Assembly (NCBI RefSeq): GCF_003473485.1
Contig: NC_053045.1
Location: forward strand, 63,427,994-63,491,993
Source of the DNA: Medicago truncatula
Lineage: Eukaryota; Streptophyta; Magnoliopsida; Fabales; Fabaceae
Length of the DNA stretch: 64,000 bases
Reading direction: 5' to 3'
Position numbers and translations under genes: made by a program. The stretch's first letter is position 1; the number at the start of each line of letters is the position of its first letter. Shown here one piece after another: positions 22,127 through 34,758 of the stretch. Under the pieces are notes generated by a model that ran no database searches, was not told the origin of the DNA, and saw only the letters and a program-made list of their open reading frames with translations.

Positions 22127-23627
22127 TGGTTCATCTTTTTCCTCATTTTACCTCTGTATTTCGATGATGACCATGCCAATTACCACCTGCAAATCATTCA
22201 AATGATTGCTGATTTTTCGGCTATGATTTCCTTTTCTTTTTTATGAGGATTACATGTTTCAATATTTCAAGTAATAAAATTGTGTTAATGAAAACCAACA
22301 AAAATTAAAGCTTTTTATGAATTATTATTGAGGTTCGGTGATCAACAACAACAGAGAGTTGTTATTGGGTTCATTATTTTTTCTTTTCGTCGAGGGCTTG
22401 AATTTGAGTTTGCTTACGAACTATTAATTGACATTTGAGTTAACCGCAAAAAACTTGATGTACAGGAAATAATGTTTTGCAGGTGTGAAGTCAAATAGGT
22501 AAAATTGAAATTTTCTTATTTTTTGTAGGTAGGGGTGAAATCTTCCTAATTTGAGGTCCAAAGTGTTTGATTTAATCCAAATACAAGAAAATATACCGAC
22601 AACCCTTGTTTTTGCAATTCACGTGCTAACGTGTTGAAAAGTCGAATGTAAGTTAACTCACGTAATTAAGAACATGAGCAATTTTAAAAAGGAGAAGAGT
22701 AATTCTCAAATATATTTACATGTGTTCCTTCAAATCAATTATTTATGATATCTAAGATGACCAATCTAACAACATGTTAACAAGTCGTTTATGAGATTTA
22801 GAGAAGATAAATCAAAAGAAAAAAGGAAATGAAAAAATGAAAGTAATAGAGGGAAAAATGATAGATAAAAAAAAAAAAACAGAAAGAAAAAATTAAGCGA
22901 AAATAATAATAACACAGAAGTAAGAAAGAAAATTAAGTAAAAATATAATAATAATAACAAAGAAGTAAGAAAGAAAACAGAGAGAAAAAATAATACAGAA
23001 TAGAAAAATAAAATGACAATGAAGATTGTCTAAATAATAATACTTGATTTAACTGTGATCATGAGTTTAACTCCCCCTATCAGTTAACTATTAGTTTGAC
23101 CATATTGAACTTTAAGCCTAATTCATTTAAACTTTCTATAACTATATCTATGTAATTAAAAATAAAATAGATGGTAGATTACATCTTAAATTAAAATATC
23201 TACAGTACTTTAGAAAGGAAAAATCATGAAAGTCTGCTTTGTAATATACTAAATCGTGGCTTACTTTTATTAATTAGTCCTTTAATGTGGACTTTAAGTT
23301 GAAGGGTACTTTAGAGAAAGCATGAGCAACGAATCTTCAAGACTCACAAGAAAGCAGTATAGACTATAGACCAGTAGGAAGTTAGTGAGTACAATCCCTT
23401 CCCACTCCTCACTTGCCAGATCTTCTTAACCCTTTCTCTAGATCTTCTCCTCTTCTCTTCTTCTTCTGTTCAGCCACTCAAACCAAACATCATTAAATAT
23501 TTTATTTTTTTTATTCAAGAACTAAAAATAATATATTATTGATGAGAAATAATGCAAGGTTCTTTAGTTGAAGCAGAAGAAGTAGAGGATGAAGAACTGA
23601 ACAACCACACACTCCTTTTCAATTCCA
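22127..23627. other. Spacer and promoter region of the GH17 gene
   Basis: No gene recognised. From 22797 to 23005 one strand is almost purely purine (AGAGAAG/AAAGAAA runs). A CT-rich leader with repeated CTTCTTCT at 23390-23475 lies about 170 bp upstream of the GH17 start and is typical of plant 5' leaders. Confidence 0.4.
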
Positions 23628-26456
23628 ATGGCGAATTTTAACAATCTCATCCTTCTCTTTTCCATCCTCTCGTTTTCCTTCCTCTCCATTTCCATCCCAG
23701 GTATAATCAACTAATTTTCTCTTCATTCATTCAATTTTCTCTTAATCAAACAATAATCAACTCTTTTTTTTTTTTTTTTTTTTTTTTGCAGGTGAAAGTT
23801 CACATTTCCAGATAAAACTAGAAAATGAAGAACAAGAAAGAGGACCTTTCATTGGTGTTAACATTGGAACAGACGTAGAAAACATGGCATCAACTTCAGA
23901 CATAGTTTCATTTCTCAAGTTACAAAAAATAACACATGTTCGTATCTATGATGCAAATCCAGACATCCTTAAATCTTTGTCTGGTACCAAAATTCGTGTC
24001 ATCATTAGTGTCCCAAATAATCAACTTCTAGCAATTGGTTCTTCCAACACAACAGCAGCTTCATGGATCCAAAGAAACGTTGTTGCTTATTACCCTCAAA
24101 CATTAATCACTGGAATCTCCGTCGGTGACGAGGTTCTCACCACTGTTCCTTCTTCTGCTCCTCTTCTTCTTCCTGCTATGGAGTCTCTTTACAATGCTCT
24201 TGTTTCTTCAAATCTTCATCAACAAATCAAAGTTTCAACTCCTCATGCTGCTTCTGTTATTCTTGATCCATTTCCACCTTCTCAAGCTTTTTTCAACCAA
24301 ACCCTTGTGTCTGTTCTTCTTCCTATTCTCCAGTTTCTTTCTAAGACTGAATCTCCTTTGATGATGAATCTTTATCCTTATTATGTATTCATGCAGAACA
24401 AAGGTGTTGTTCCTTTGGATAATGCACTTTTTAGACCTGTCACTCCTAGTAAAGAAATGGTGGATCCTAATACTTTGCTTCATTATACTAATGTTCTTGA
24501 TGCAATGATTGATTCTGCTTATTTTTCTATGAAGAATCTTAATGTTACTGATGTTGTTGTTCTTGTTACTGAAACTGGTTGGCCTAGTAAGGGTGACTCT
24601 AAAGAGCCTTATGCTACTAAAGATAATGCTGATACTTACAATTCTAATTTGATTAAGCATGTTTTTGATCATAGTGGAACACCTTTGAATCCTGAAACTA
24701 CTTCTAGTGTTTTTATCTATGAGCTTTTTAATGAAGATTTGAGGTCTCCACCGGTTTCAGAGGCTAATTGGGGGCTTTTTTATGGCAATATGTCGGCGGT
24801 TTATTTGCTTCATGTGTCTGGAATTGGAACTTTTTTGGCGAATGATACAACGAATCAGACATACTGCATTGCGATGGATGGTTTTGATTCGAAGACATTG
24901 CAGGCTGCTTTGGATTGGGCGTGTGGACCGGGGAGGGCTAATTGTTCGGAGATTCAACCCGGAGAGAGTTGCTACAAGCCTAATAATGTTAAGAACCATG
25001 CTTCTTATGCTTTTGATAGCTATTACCAGAAAGAAGGGAAGGCTCCTGGGAGCTGTGATTTCAAAGGAGTTGCTATGATCACTACTACAGATCCCAGTAA
25101 GTGCTTACTATAATTTCTTTCTGCCATTTCATATTGACAAAATGTGGAAACTTGATGCATGATTAATTGAAATGTGTTGTTTCTAATTGATACATTTTGG
25201 TAAATTTGGGATTTCAATTCAATGTAGCATCAAATTTGACTTGATTTTTGAAAGGGAAGACCAATGTTGCTGCTTTTTGTTTGATGTGGCTATTCTGGGC
25301 CTCAAATTCATGTTGTTTTGCCTAATTAGCTTACTTTATGGTCCTAAAGAAGAATTAACTCTTTTGAGAGTAATAAAAGGCTTGTGACTACTGTAACAAA
25401 CTTTACTGATGATTTGAAAAAGGTTAATAATTTAAAAGTAGAACTATGACTAGGTATTGCTATGTTATGTAATGATTCATGAAATGAAATGCATTTCTGT
25501 GTGGAACCCCACACACTGCAAAGGAACTTTTAATTTGGCTCTAGTCTTATTTTATGTGAAATTTGAAATGAAAAGAGGAAACTGTAGTAGCACTGGCTCC
25601 CACTCTCCATGAGTTGGATGTTGGTTTGTCATAGAGCACCCTGTTTGTTTTTCTTGACAGTAGCAAAGATTCTGGACCATGTTTTTAGATTACCTTCACA
25701 TGTAGCAGAAATTTTTGAAACAACTGGGATTTGTGCTATCACAACCCCGTTTGATTGGACGCGGTCAAGTTAGCCACTTCTCGACCATCCGACTAAGATT
25801 GAACTGTTCAGATTTCAAGCTCGTATTTTATAATTAAAAAGAAAATTAAAATATGCATTGAAATCTAGACCGTTCAATCTTGATTGAATAGTCGAGATGT
25901 GGAGTCAAGTTGTACACAATCCAAATCCATAATGATCTTGCTTTGCATTTTTTTTAGTTTTGTATATTGTCTTGTATGTAGACTCATCCCAAATACTTTA
26001 TAGATTGTTGCATAGGTGTAAAATGGGCTCCACAATTTTGTATGTTTTTTTTTTCTTTTCCTTGTTGTGTCTATTTCAGGAATAAATAACACTTGTGATT
26101 GATATAATATTCGTGGGGAATACCTTTGCAGGTCACGGGAGCTGTGAATTTCCTGGAAGGTAATAAATATTGATCTGCCAACTTACCTTCTTGTTTTATT
26201 TATTATGCTTAAAATGTGAATACTTGAATTTTATTTATATAACAACTTGCATCTTTTATCTAAGTGTGAGTCTCATTTGATGTGATATTGCAGCAAGAAT
26301 GTAAGCAACAAGACAAAGGAAGTGGTTAACTCTACTCACACAAGCAGTGCTGGGGAGAAGTTAAGGTTCAGAAGCATTAAGATAAATACAGTTAACAATA
26401 TTTTGCGTATTCTCTTGACAACATGTATCCCCGCATTGTTGTTGGTCCTTTCATAA
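23628..26456 (+). CDS. GPI-anchored glucan endo-1,3-beta-glucosidase (GH17 + X8)
   Basis: The encoded enzyme hydrolyses callose (beta-1,3-glucan) at the cell surface, often at plasmodesmata for this clade. Exons 23628-23700, 23792-25096, 26132-26159, 26294-26456; 1569 nt, 522 aa. Residues 1-24 are a hydrophobic signal peptide. The GH17 barrel starts at FIGVNIGTDVENM; the acid/base glutamate is E138 in SVGDEV and the nucleophile E285 in VTETGWPSKG. An X8/CBM43 domain (about 382-465; TYCIAMDGFDSKTLQAALDW, CGPGRANCSEIQPGESC) binds beta-1,3-glucan. A Ser/Thr linker and a hydrophobic C-terminus (ILLTTCIPALLLVLS) indicate a GPI anchor. The usual VGNEV reads VGDEV, a substitution also known in relatives. 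Overall it resembles Arabidopsis At1g11820/At2g01630. The last two small exons encode only linker and anchor, so alternative splicing could give a secreted form: read-through at 25097 adds a stop within a few codons. Confidence 0.93.
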
Positions 26457-27180
26457 TTCAAAATTTTTCCATTATGGAATTTTGTGTTAGAGTTGAGGTT
26501 AAGATTGTAAGAGAAAAGGAATGATGATCTGTAGGTCTAATCTTAGACTTAGTGCTTATGATAGATACTCCCCTTTTTAATAATATTAATAAAGTATTGT
26601 GAATAAATTTTCACAGGGATCTTGTAATTAACGTATGTATTTGTTGAAATCACATTTGTTAATTAATTTGTTTAGTGTATGTATCACAATGTGACCTTCA
26701 TCATCATAATGTAATAATGTTGTAATAATGTATTATGACATAGTGTCCTCTGGGAAATGCAATTTTATAATGTTATCTTTAAAAGTTCAGGCAATTATAA
26801 GTGTACAAATAGAGATACACTTGCTTAAAAAGTGTACGAAAGTAGTTGTAGCACTTTAGGAAGCAATATTGTAGACAAAAACATCTTCCAATATAAGTGA
26901 ATGAATATCAAGTATCTTTGTTAGAGCTCTTTGTTAATAGTAACTATAGAAATAAATCCGTTTTGAATAAAAAAATCCAAAAGAAAAACAATAAAAACAA
27001 GAGAAATACTAACATGTATGGTACAGAGGCCGTGTGCGTGAATATTGAGTGATCAATACTATGGAAAGGGGTGATGGGAGAGAGCAAGAACGAAGGCACT
27101 GTTGGATAGGGAAGTTGGAAAATTGTTGTTCACATATGCGTTTATGCTGAAACACACATATAAAAGACCATAATGCCCCT
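26457..27180. other. 3' region of GH17 gene and spacer
   Basis: The AATAATATTAATAAAG stretch at about 26579-26594 may be the polyadenylation signal. No other content recognised. Confidence 0.4.
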
Positions 27181-29168
27181 CGGCAGTTAACTGCCGCCGG
27201 ATCCCTTTTTCATCAGCAGTTAACTGCCGATGCGTCCTGAAGTCCAGAATAATAAACTTGTTACACAACCTATTCCAATATTTTCACATCAACAACAATA
27301 ATAAATTATCAACATTTGATTCAAATAAAAATGTACCACGATAGCAAATTACCACGATAAAATATAAATGTACCAACATTAGTTAAAATACATAATGTGA
27401 ACCAAATACGAACCAAAGTTAACAATGTTTGAAAATGAAACTAACAATGCCTAAAACTAACAACATAACACTACTCCTTCTCCTGCTCCTGATCGGCATG
27501 TTGTCTCCTCGGCCTCCGGCCTCGCCTCTTGGTCAATATCGGTGTGATATGCTCCCTAATATGGTGCATGGCCTCAAACCATTGCTCAGGGTTCATCACC
27601 TCCTGACCCATCTGCTCATCAGCATAGGCAACAACACCACTAACCATGTCATAAGTATCAGGCGAGCCTCTCGCCTCGTACTACTCCCACTGTTGTGCAA
27701 TGATTTGCTCCTCATTAGCTGGCCTCGGAAGATATCCTGGAAGAAGTGGCAAAATCAGAGGGTGAGTCACCCTAGTGTACCATAGTACATAGCCATCCTC
27801 CATCCGCCATGTCTCCTCTTTTGTTGGCTCACCTCAATCGGGCTCCTTAATCATGTAAGTACGAAACTCAAGGAGTGCCTGCACAATCTGATCCGATCAC
27901 AGCTCAACAACATCAGTCGGATTCTAGGGATGTTCTGGACGTATTTGTACTGTCGCCTAACTCTCTCAGGCAAGTGATGATACACCTTAACAACACCGCA
28001 CGTAACCTAGCCTGAATACCAGAAAATCTCCTCAAAATCCTGAATGTCCCTGTGCTCTTCGTACGACCTCCACATAACGTCATCAAACTGCAAACGATCA
28101 AGTAATATGCGATACATCACCCCCTCTCCATGACCCTTTTGTAATGCCCACTTCGCCGCAACCAAATAGTTTTCCATATAGTTGTGATTTGGATCAACAC
28201 TGTAAAGGCCAAGAAAATAGGCCAAAAACCATCCCTGCACAAACCAAGCAAATCACATTTATAAGTTATTACGCACGAAAAATAAAACAAAAAAACAAAG
28301 TTAAGGTTAAAATGTGACAATTTCTTACAGTGAGCAGTGTCACGCTTCCCCCAAGAGCTCTCTCTCCATGCAAAGAGGCCTCAGATAGACAGTGGTATAG
28401 GTATGCCAATGTCATCCCTCCCCAAGAATAATTACGCATCCCCGTGTAGCCGTCTTCCATGGTCGTCAGACAGACCAACTCAATGCGTTTGTTGCTTTTA
28501 TCACCAAACAGCAAGCATCAAACCAAGTATAGGAGGTAACACTTCACACAAGCAGTCATAACCCTCTCCAGCTCCTGTGGATCCCCTAGATGCAACAATC
28601 TGGTAGCAGCATCAAGGTAGCCCTCATAATACTTCATCAGCACCTTATAACTAATGTAACCACCATACTCTTCATTGCAATTTTTCACTGCCTCCGCCCG
28701 CGTCACATCTAAGTGTCTCTCCATCAGTCTGAGGCATCTTCTTTGGATGGCTCAACATTCGCATTCATTTTGTCAAACATATTCAAATAATCTTCATCTG
28801 ATACCATTCAAAACCACATTGTACTTAAAACACATTCAAACATCAATTACAACAACTACATTCATTTATAAACTACATACAATCATCAAAATGTCAATTC
28901 CTACATCAACCTTAACCACATGCGAACTACCAAATTTTTTATAAAAAAAAAAACCTACACAAACTAACATTATGATTAAAAATCAGTCAAACTACTTACT
29001 TGTGATTAAATAAATTTGATTCGCTTAATTTTACTCCAAAATCGAATTGAAGAAATTAGAGAAGTTTTGGAAAAGTTGTTTGCAATGAAAACTGGGTTTC
29101 TGTTTCTACATATGTTGAGGACGCATCGGTAGTTAACTGCCGATGAATCCGGCGGTAGTTAACTACCG
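27181..29168. mobile_element. PMD-carrying transposon-like element with palindromic ends
   Basis: About 55 bp at the left end (27181-27238) matches the inverse of the right end (29119-29168). Each arm holds two copies of a 14-16-bp self-palindrome of the form GGCAGTTAACTGCC, joined by GCCGGAT..C.TCATC and followed by GATGCGTCCT. Between the arms lies a minus-strand plant-mobile-domain gene remnant. No transposase or target duplication was found, so whether these are true transposon ends is an inference. Confidence 0.55.
27441..28740 (-). pseudogene. Plant mobile domain (MAIN-like) gene, decayed
   Basis: Minus-strand reading gives PMD signatures in order: MERHLDVTRAEAVKNC, YLDAATRLLHLGDP, SWGGMTLAYLYHCL, then after a likely intron (about 28235-28330) GWFLAYFLGLYSVDPNHNY, WRSYEEHRDIQDFEEIFWYSG and LPERVRRQYKYVQNIP. 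These match the aminotransferase-like PMD family (MAIN/MAIL1), whose host members act in genome stability and silencing and whose relatives ride in transposons. The frame is interrupted at least twice, including a stop after YSG, and the N-terminal part is missing, so it is a pseudogene. The spliced structure argues for capture from a gene rather than a retrocopy. Confidence 0.7.
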
Positions 29169-30099
29169 AAGTTTCTCTTTGTGTCTGGTTGGGATACCTA
29201 TTTAATGTCTGTTCTTTGGTTGTTAGAATCACCATAGTTGGTGATTATTTGATGATTGTCAGTTCCTAGAGATTTATGAAGACATTGATTGTAACCATTA
29301 TTGTGGTAGTGGAAGTTTTTGGCTGGACTAGGTCTCATGGTTTTTATTCTCTCACATTGAGAGGAGTTTTCGTCGTTAAAACTTTGGTGTTCTCATTTAC
29401 AGTATTTACTCCTTTTTATTGTTGTTGCTGGTTGTGCTGGTAAATTAAGTCGTTCAAGTTCCACAAAAAGAGATAATTTAAACTTCTGCATATTGCGTTT
29501 TGCGCACTCTAATCCCAACATAAACAATTATTATTTTTTTGGTCAAGCAACAGAAACAATTCTAATGACATCATTATGATGAACGACATTATTCAGGATC
29601 GACCTTGAGAATTTTTGTGCTATGGACCAATTATAAAATAATGTTGTCCCTCGTAATTATGTCATTAGAGTTGTTTCATCAATGCACTATATTGGAGCTT
29701 GAACAAAAAATTTAGGTTTCAAATTTACAAAATAAAAATATAAAGAGTAATTAAAAGTCAAATTTATTAATATATATAATAACAATTGTACGTTTACATT
29801 TTGTTTTCCGGGAACCGGTAGGGTTCCATAAATAATCAGTTAATTCTCCCTTCAAATAAAATAAATAATCAATTAATTCTAAGAAACATCACAAATATTA
29901 TTAAAATTAGAGATCAAACTTTGATGCTCATAATCAATAATTTAATTTTGAGCTTGATATAAAATTGAGAATTTTATTTTTATGTTTTACAAATATTCTT
30001 AAAAAAGAGTGTTATGAATATTAATTGAAGAAAATAAAATATCACAGTTGATATGTCATTAAATTTGAATAAAAAATTAAATTTTGAATATTAGATAAA
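29169..30099. other. AT-rich spacer
   Basis: No gene or repeat with clear boundaries seen. Confidence 0.4.
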
Positions 30100-30282
30100 G
30101 AGTAGTGATACATAGACCACCTTAGGTGGCATGTACCACTTGTACACCCACACACAATTTTGACAAGTGTCCTTGTGGTCCCCCCACACACAAAAAAAGT
30201 CACATGTATTGTCTCTCACACATTCTCACATGGAGTGGTACAATGTATGTATGGAAAAAAGTGTGTACATGAAACATTATCC
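30100..30282. mobile_element. MULE-type MITE, sister of 21180-21372
   Basis: Starts GAGTAGTGATACAT and ends GTGTACATGAAACATTATCC, with internal TGTACACCCACACACAA shared with the copy upstream of GLX1-B. TAGATAAA is repeated at 30092-30099 and 30283-30290 as target duplication. Confidence 0.75.
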
Positions 30283-30518
30283 TAGATAAATCACATATAA
30301 TTGATTCACCTTTGTTCGCATGCATAAAATATGATTTTTAGAGTCATACATTTCAGTCTTAGAAAACACCATCAACTACGTAACTCCATCATTATCAAGC
30401 AATTAAATACGACTCTCGCATTCATGCATGGTGTATGATTGTAAATATTATATATGCAAGAAATACAAAGTGATTATAAATTTTAACTATAATTACACTT
30501 ATGTATCATGTATCATTA

Positions 30519-31482
30519 GACTGGTGCTAGTCAAATCCAAAAAAAACAAGTTACACCCCAGAATGATTAATATACCCTTTAACTAAAATAAAAATTTCAA
30601 ATTAACTAAATTTACATTAACGTAAATTGAACATAAGTAAACTTAATTTACATTAACCTAAATTGAACATAAGTAAACTTAATTTACATTAACCTAGATT
30701 GAAGGTAAGTAAACTGAATTTACAAACTTAATTTACATTAACCTAGATTGAACGTAAGTAAACTGAATTTACATTAACCTAGATTGAACGTAAGTAAACT
30801 TAATTTACATTAACCTAGATTGAACGTAAGTAAACTGAATTTACATTAACCTAGATTGAACGTAAGTAAACTGAATTTACACTAACCTCTTATATACATA
30901 CGTAAACTGAATTTACATTAACCTAGATTGAACGTAAGTAAACTGAATTTACACTAACCTCTTATATACATACGTAAACTAAATTTACATTAACCTAAAT
31001 TGAACATAAGTAAACTTAATTTACATTAACCTAGATTGAACGTAAGTAAACTGAATTTACACTAACCTAAATTGAACATACATAAACTTGAATTTACATT
31101 AACCTACATACGTAAACTACACTAACTCATTTTATATACATACACGCAAACTTAATTTACATTAACCTCTAACTTAAAATCAAATTGACAGACATATCTC
31201 ATACCAAAACAAACAATAAATAAATAGAAACTCATCGAAAATGAAATTCATGAAATTCACTAACCTTTATGAATATAGTACAGATCAATAACAAAGATGT
31301 TGATTCAGATATTGGTTGCACATCTATGGTGATTTGTGGATGAAAGAGGTAAGGGTTCAGAATGATCATAAAATATGGGTTTTTAAAAAATTACATGAAG
31401 AGGGCAATTTTGGTATTATTGTAAAATTTTAAATAAATTTAGATGTAACTTATTTTTTTTTTAGGTGTGACTAGCACCAGTC
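30519..31482. mobile_element. MULE-type element carrying a minisatellite
   Basis: The 964-bp element starts GACTGGTGCTAGTCA and ends with its inverse (TGACTAGCACCAGTC); the arms continue to pair through the AAGTTACA phrase. An exact 9-bp duplication GTATCATTA lies at 30510-30518 and 31483-31491. Its interior is mostly the minisatellite at 30609-31170, followed by about 200 bp of unique sequence. No transposase. Confidence 0.85.
30609..31170. repeat. 36-bp minisatellite with two unit types
   Basis: About 14 full units plus partial ones. Type 1 reads AATTTACATTAACCTAGATT + GAACGTAAGTAAACTG (36 bp); type 2 keeps the ends but has CTCTTATATACATAC in the middle (also 36 bp). Types alternate near 30880-31000, so blocks larger than one unit were duplicated. 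The array sits wholly inside the MULE-type element. Confidence 0.9.
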
Positions 31483-31491
31483 GTATCATTA

Positions 31492-31870
31492 TCTATCAAA
31501 TTATTGATTTATAATTGAATAATCACATGAAAATTTTTAACAACCCATTATTTTAAGGACAAATTAAAAATCACATCACTTACCACTTTAAACTTTAATA
31601 CATAACATCATCAACAATAATTATTTGTTTAATTACTTGCTGTCTTCATCTATCATTGATCCAATTAATTTTTAAGAAAATTTCTCTTATAATTTTGAAA
31701 AATATAAATAGCCTAAGGTGTTTCGCGTTGAACTAGAGAACCCCCAAAACAAGACTTTTGAATTATATTTTTTGAAGAAAAAAAAAAAAGACTTTTAAAT
31801 TATATGGTTCCAAATTCCAATGTTTTACTCGTAAGATGGCTCTATTTTTTTCTAAATTTATAATTCCCTT
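31492..31870. other. AT-rich spacer between two MULE-type elements
   Basis: No gene, RNA or bounded repeat seen. Confidence 0.4.
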
Positions 31871-31879
31871 TTTAAATAA

Positions 31880-32420
31880 GGGTTAAATATATTTTTTATC
31901 CTTATAAAATTGAGGCCTTTTAAATTTAGTCCTTACTTAATTATTTAATAGCTTTTTTAGTCCCTATAAAATCATTTTGCATTTAGTTTTAGTCTATTCT
32001 TAATCCAAATTTGTTTAATTATGCTTAAATTCTTGAATTTTTAAACAATCTTTTGTACACCTATTAAGAACATTACGAAAAGTCCCTCTACAAAATATTA
32101 ACTCAAAATTTGATTTCTACGTTCAGATTTTTGTTACTCTTTTCTTGAACTTTTGTCGTTTAAAAAAATCATATTTAAATCTTCTCCTATTAAAAAAATC
32201 TATTTTTTAGCAAATGAACATTTTATAATGTTCTAAACATGTCTCCTAAAAATCGTTCAAAAATTTAAGAATTCAAGAATAATTAAACAAATTTAGTTTT
32301 TAGAAGGACTAAAATTACATGTTATTTTATTTTTGTAGGGACTAAAAATATTATTAAAATTAAGTAAAGACTAAACTTAGAAGTTTCCAATTTTATACGG
32401 ACCAAAAACATATTTAATCC
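31880..32420. mobile_element. MULE-type MITE, long inverted repeats
   Basis: 541 bp starting GGGTTAAATATATTTTTTAT, with inverted end GGATTAAATATGTTTTTGGT; the arms pair over about 100 bp (AAATTTAGTCCTTACTTAAT). Exact 9-bp duplication TTTAAATAA at 31871-31879 and 32421-32429. This is a very common legume repeat type; degenerate pieces also occur in the glyoxalase intron 2 (about 12956 and 14160). Confidence 0.9.
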
Positions 32421-32790
32421 TTTAAATAATTAACCATTCATTATTTTTTTCATTTTTTTAGAAAGAGACAATTTATTATTAATAAAAGTGACAATAATAA
32501 TTATTTTACATCTGTTCCCTAAAAAAAAAGAAAATTTACATCTATCATGAGCGAATTTAAATTGTTGTTTATTACATATTACATATTTGTACAAATATAT
32601 TGAAATGTTTGCACATTAATGTGATTTCAAACCAGACCCGAACCGGTCTTATCGGGAATCACATTTTGAAACCATTTTTTAATCACGTTTTGGAATCAAA
32701 ACATTCATAAGCACATCATTATCTAGTGATAAATTGTTTATTGGAATAAAGGAACGCCATTAGAACCAAACAAAAGCAATATATTTTTTT

Positions 32791-33045
32791 TAATAAACCA
32801 CTAAATTGATCTCTGTCTTTGTAAGTCACTATCAAATTAATATGTGATGCTATTAATATTTCAGATTACTCCCCTCTTTGTCAAAGTTTATCAATTAGGT
32901 CTCTCATCATGTAACAAAAACATAAAGATAAGGATCTAATCGAAAAACTTTTGGCAAAGACAGAAACTAGATTGAAATATTAATAGAATTAGAGACTAAT
33001 TTAATAATGACTTATAAAAACATAGACTAATTTGGTGGTTTACTC
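32791..33045. mobile_element. MULE-type foldback MITE, relative of 13271-13630
   Basis: Ends TAATAAACCACTAAATTGAT and, inverted, GAGTAAACCACCAAATTAGT; shared internal phrase AGAGACTAATTT. Flanking T-rich 9-mers may be the duplication. Confidence 0.7.
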
Positions 33046-33717
33046 ATTTTTTTAGGGCAGACATAATTAATAACAACAACAAAATAAGGAATAATATTTT
33101 TTTTATAAATGCAACCTTTTTTTTATATATATAAAAAAAAAAGCATAAACATTAAGAAGTTTATTATCTTCATCTTCTTTCTAGACCCTAGAAAATTAAA
33201 AACTGCAACATAAACCCTAAAAATTGGAATTTGAAAGCGAGATTCCGTGAATTTTTGAAAAATCGACACTAGCTCAATTTTGAAACGGAAGCGAGACTAC
33301 ATGACTTGAAGATTGAATGTTTTACTTCTTGATATCTTCTTGATGGTCTTGTTCCTTGTTTGATATCGGCGAGAAGAGTTTTGGGAACGGGGTAGATTCA
33401 CAGCGTGCCACTGAACTTGGCGCCATTTCAGTCACAATATGATTTTTTTTTTTCTCCTTTGTTTAATAGTAGATGTTAATTAATAAAAAGTCAAACGTAA
33501 AATAAATGCATAAATCCTACTCATTGTATATAAAGAATAAGTTTGGTGACATTGACGATATCTCTCCTAATCAATCATACTTTTGTTTATATATTGTGTT
33601 AATAAAAAACATCAATCATGTTACAAATAAATTGTCCAATTTTCCTAGAACATGAAAAAATTGAGCCCTTGAAAAACCAAAATCCAATTTTAGTCTCTTA
33701 ACATAACTTCTTAACCA
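33046..33717. other. AT-rich spacer
   Basis: No gene seen. TTTATATATATAAAAAA at about 33121 is a low-complexity palindrome. Confidence 0.4.
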
Positions 33718-34063
33718 TTTTTTTTTTTTTTTAACAAATCAAAATAAAATATATTGCTGAAAATAATAGTGATTCACCCCGCATAAGGTGTGCTAAAAGT
33801 GGTGAAACATTAAAAATCTGTTACAAAGAAAATGGCACCTATCAAGAGGCCGCCATCAGCTGACAAAGAAGAAACTTACAAAACACCCATACAAAGAAGC
33901 GGGTTTCGCCACCAATCATGATAACGAAAGTTTAACAGAATTTTACTCAAAAACAATCATAAAAAGGAATTCAGCTTAACTTTTGCAAGAATATTAAGGG
34001 GATTGGTGACCGCATTTCTGAAGACAAGATGGTTCCATCCTTCCATACTGCTCATGTACAAGC
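33718..34063 (-). mobile_element. LINE 3' tail fragment
   Basis: T run (33718-33732), then GATTCACCCCGCATAAGGTG, similar in layout to the tail at 14165 and to the 3' end at 46968. Flanks TTAACCATT (about 33711) and TAAACCATT (about 34064) could be a target duplication. Non-coding. Confidence 0.5.
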
Positions 34064-34758
34064 TAAACCATTCTTGTTTGTTAGAAATTCCTCTCATTTG
34101 GTTTTAACCAAAAAAAAAAGAAAATCTCTCATTTCGTACATCTTGTTGAAACTGCATTATCCTTAAGCAACACATTCCTCTCTTTAGTTTTATCCAAATT
34201 TTATCTCATTTGAAAACCTATTCTTTAATCATAGTATTTATCATCGTAAGAGATTATTTTGATGAACGAAATGCACAATCAGTAACTATTTTTTATAATT
34301 TTGTTAGTGCGGATGTTCGTTACACATTCAGAGACAAAAACAACTATATATCCATTTATTTTATTTTTTAAAAAAGTTGATTAAAAATAAAAAGATATAG
34401 TTAGATCTTACGAAATAAGTAAACAAGTAAGGTACAACTATATCATGGCCATAGACTTACACTCATTATCATACGTGATTCCTGTGAAAACGAACGCTAC
34501 CCATTATCAACCCTATTAATTTTTCCTTTAGTTTTATAAGAAAAAAGTTATTGTGAGCATTGGTGACTACTTTAACATCATAAACTATTTTGATTAATGA
34601 CATGCACTATCAACAATGCATCCGGTAACTCGGCCACCATAGAAAAGACAAAAAAAAAAAAATTGAGTGATATAAAAGGTGCCGTTGGATTTCAACGAAT
34701 GTCATTCGTATTGAACGTAGTGCAAAGAGCGGTGCGAATTTTGAAATGAGAAACACGA
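34064..34758. other. Spacer and promoter region of the TDP2-like gene
   Basis: No gene seen. A TATAAAAG motif (about 34671-34678) lies some 85 bp upstream of the first ATG and is a plausible TATA box. Confidence 0.45.

Noticed and set aside
22797-23005. Purine-rich strand as a possible structured RNA or origin
   Set aside because: Simple AG-rich low-complexity sequence without inverted repeats or conserved boxes.
24235-24672. 145-codon open frame antisense to the GH17 gene
   Set aside because: It is the complement of a strongly conserved GH17 coding region; composition is low-complexity (Ile, Asn, Arg) with no family resemblance.
27429-27785. 118-codon plus-strand open frame in the PMD element
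   Set aside because: It is the reverse complement of the degraded PMD C-terminal coding part; the minus strand carries the recognisable protein.
30609-31170. CRISPR-like repeat array
   Set aside because: Repeats are contiguous without unique spacers, lie inside a transposon, and the genome is plant nuclear DNA.
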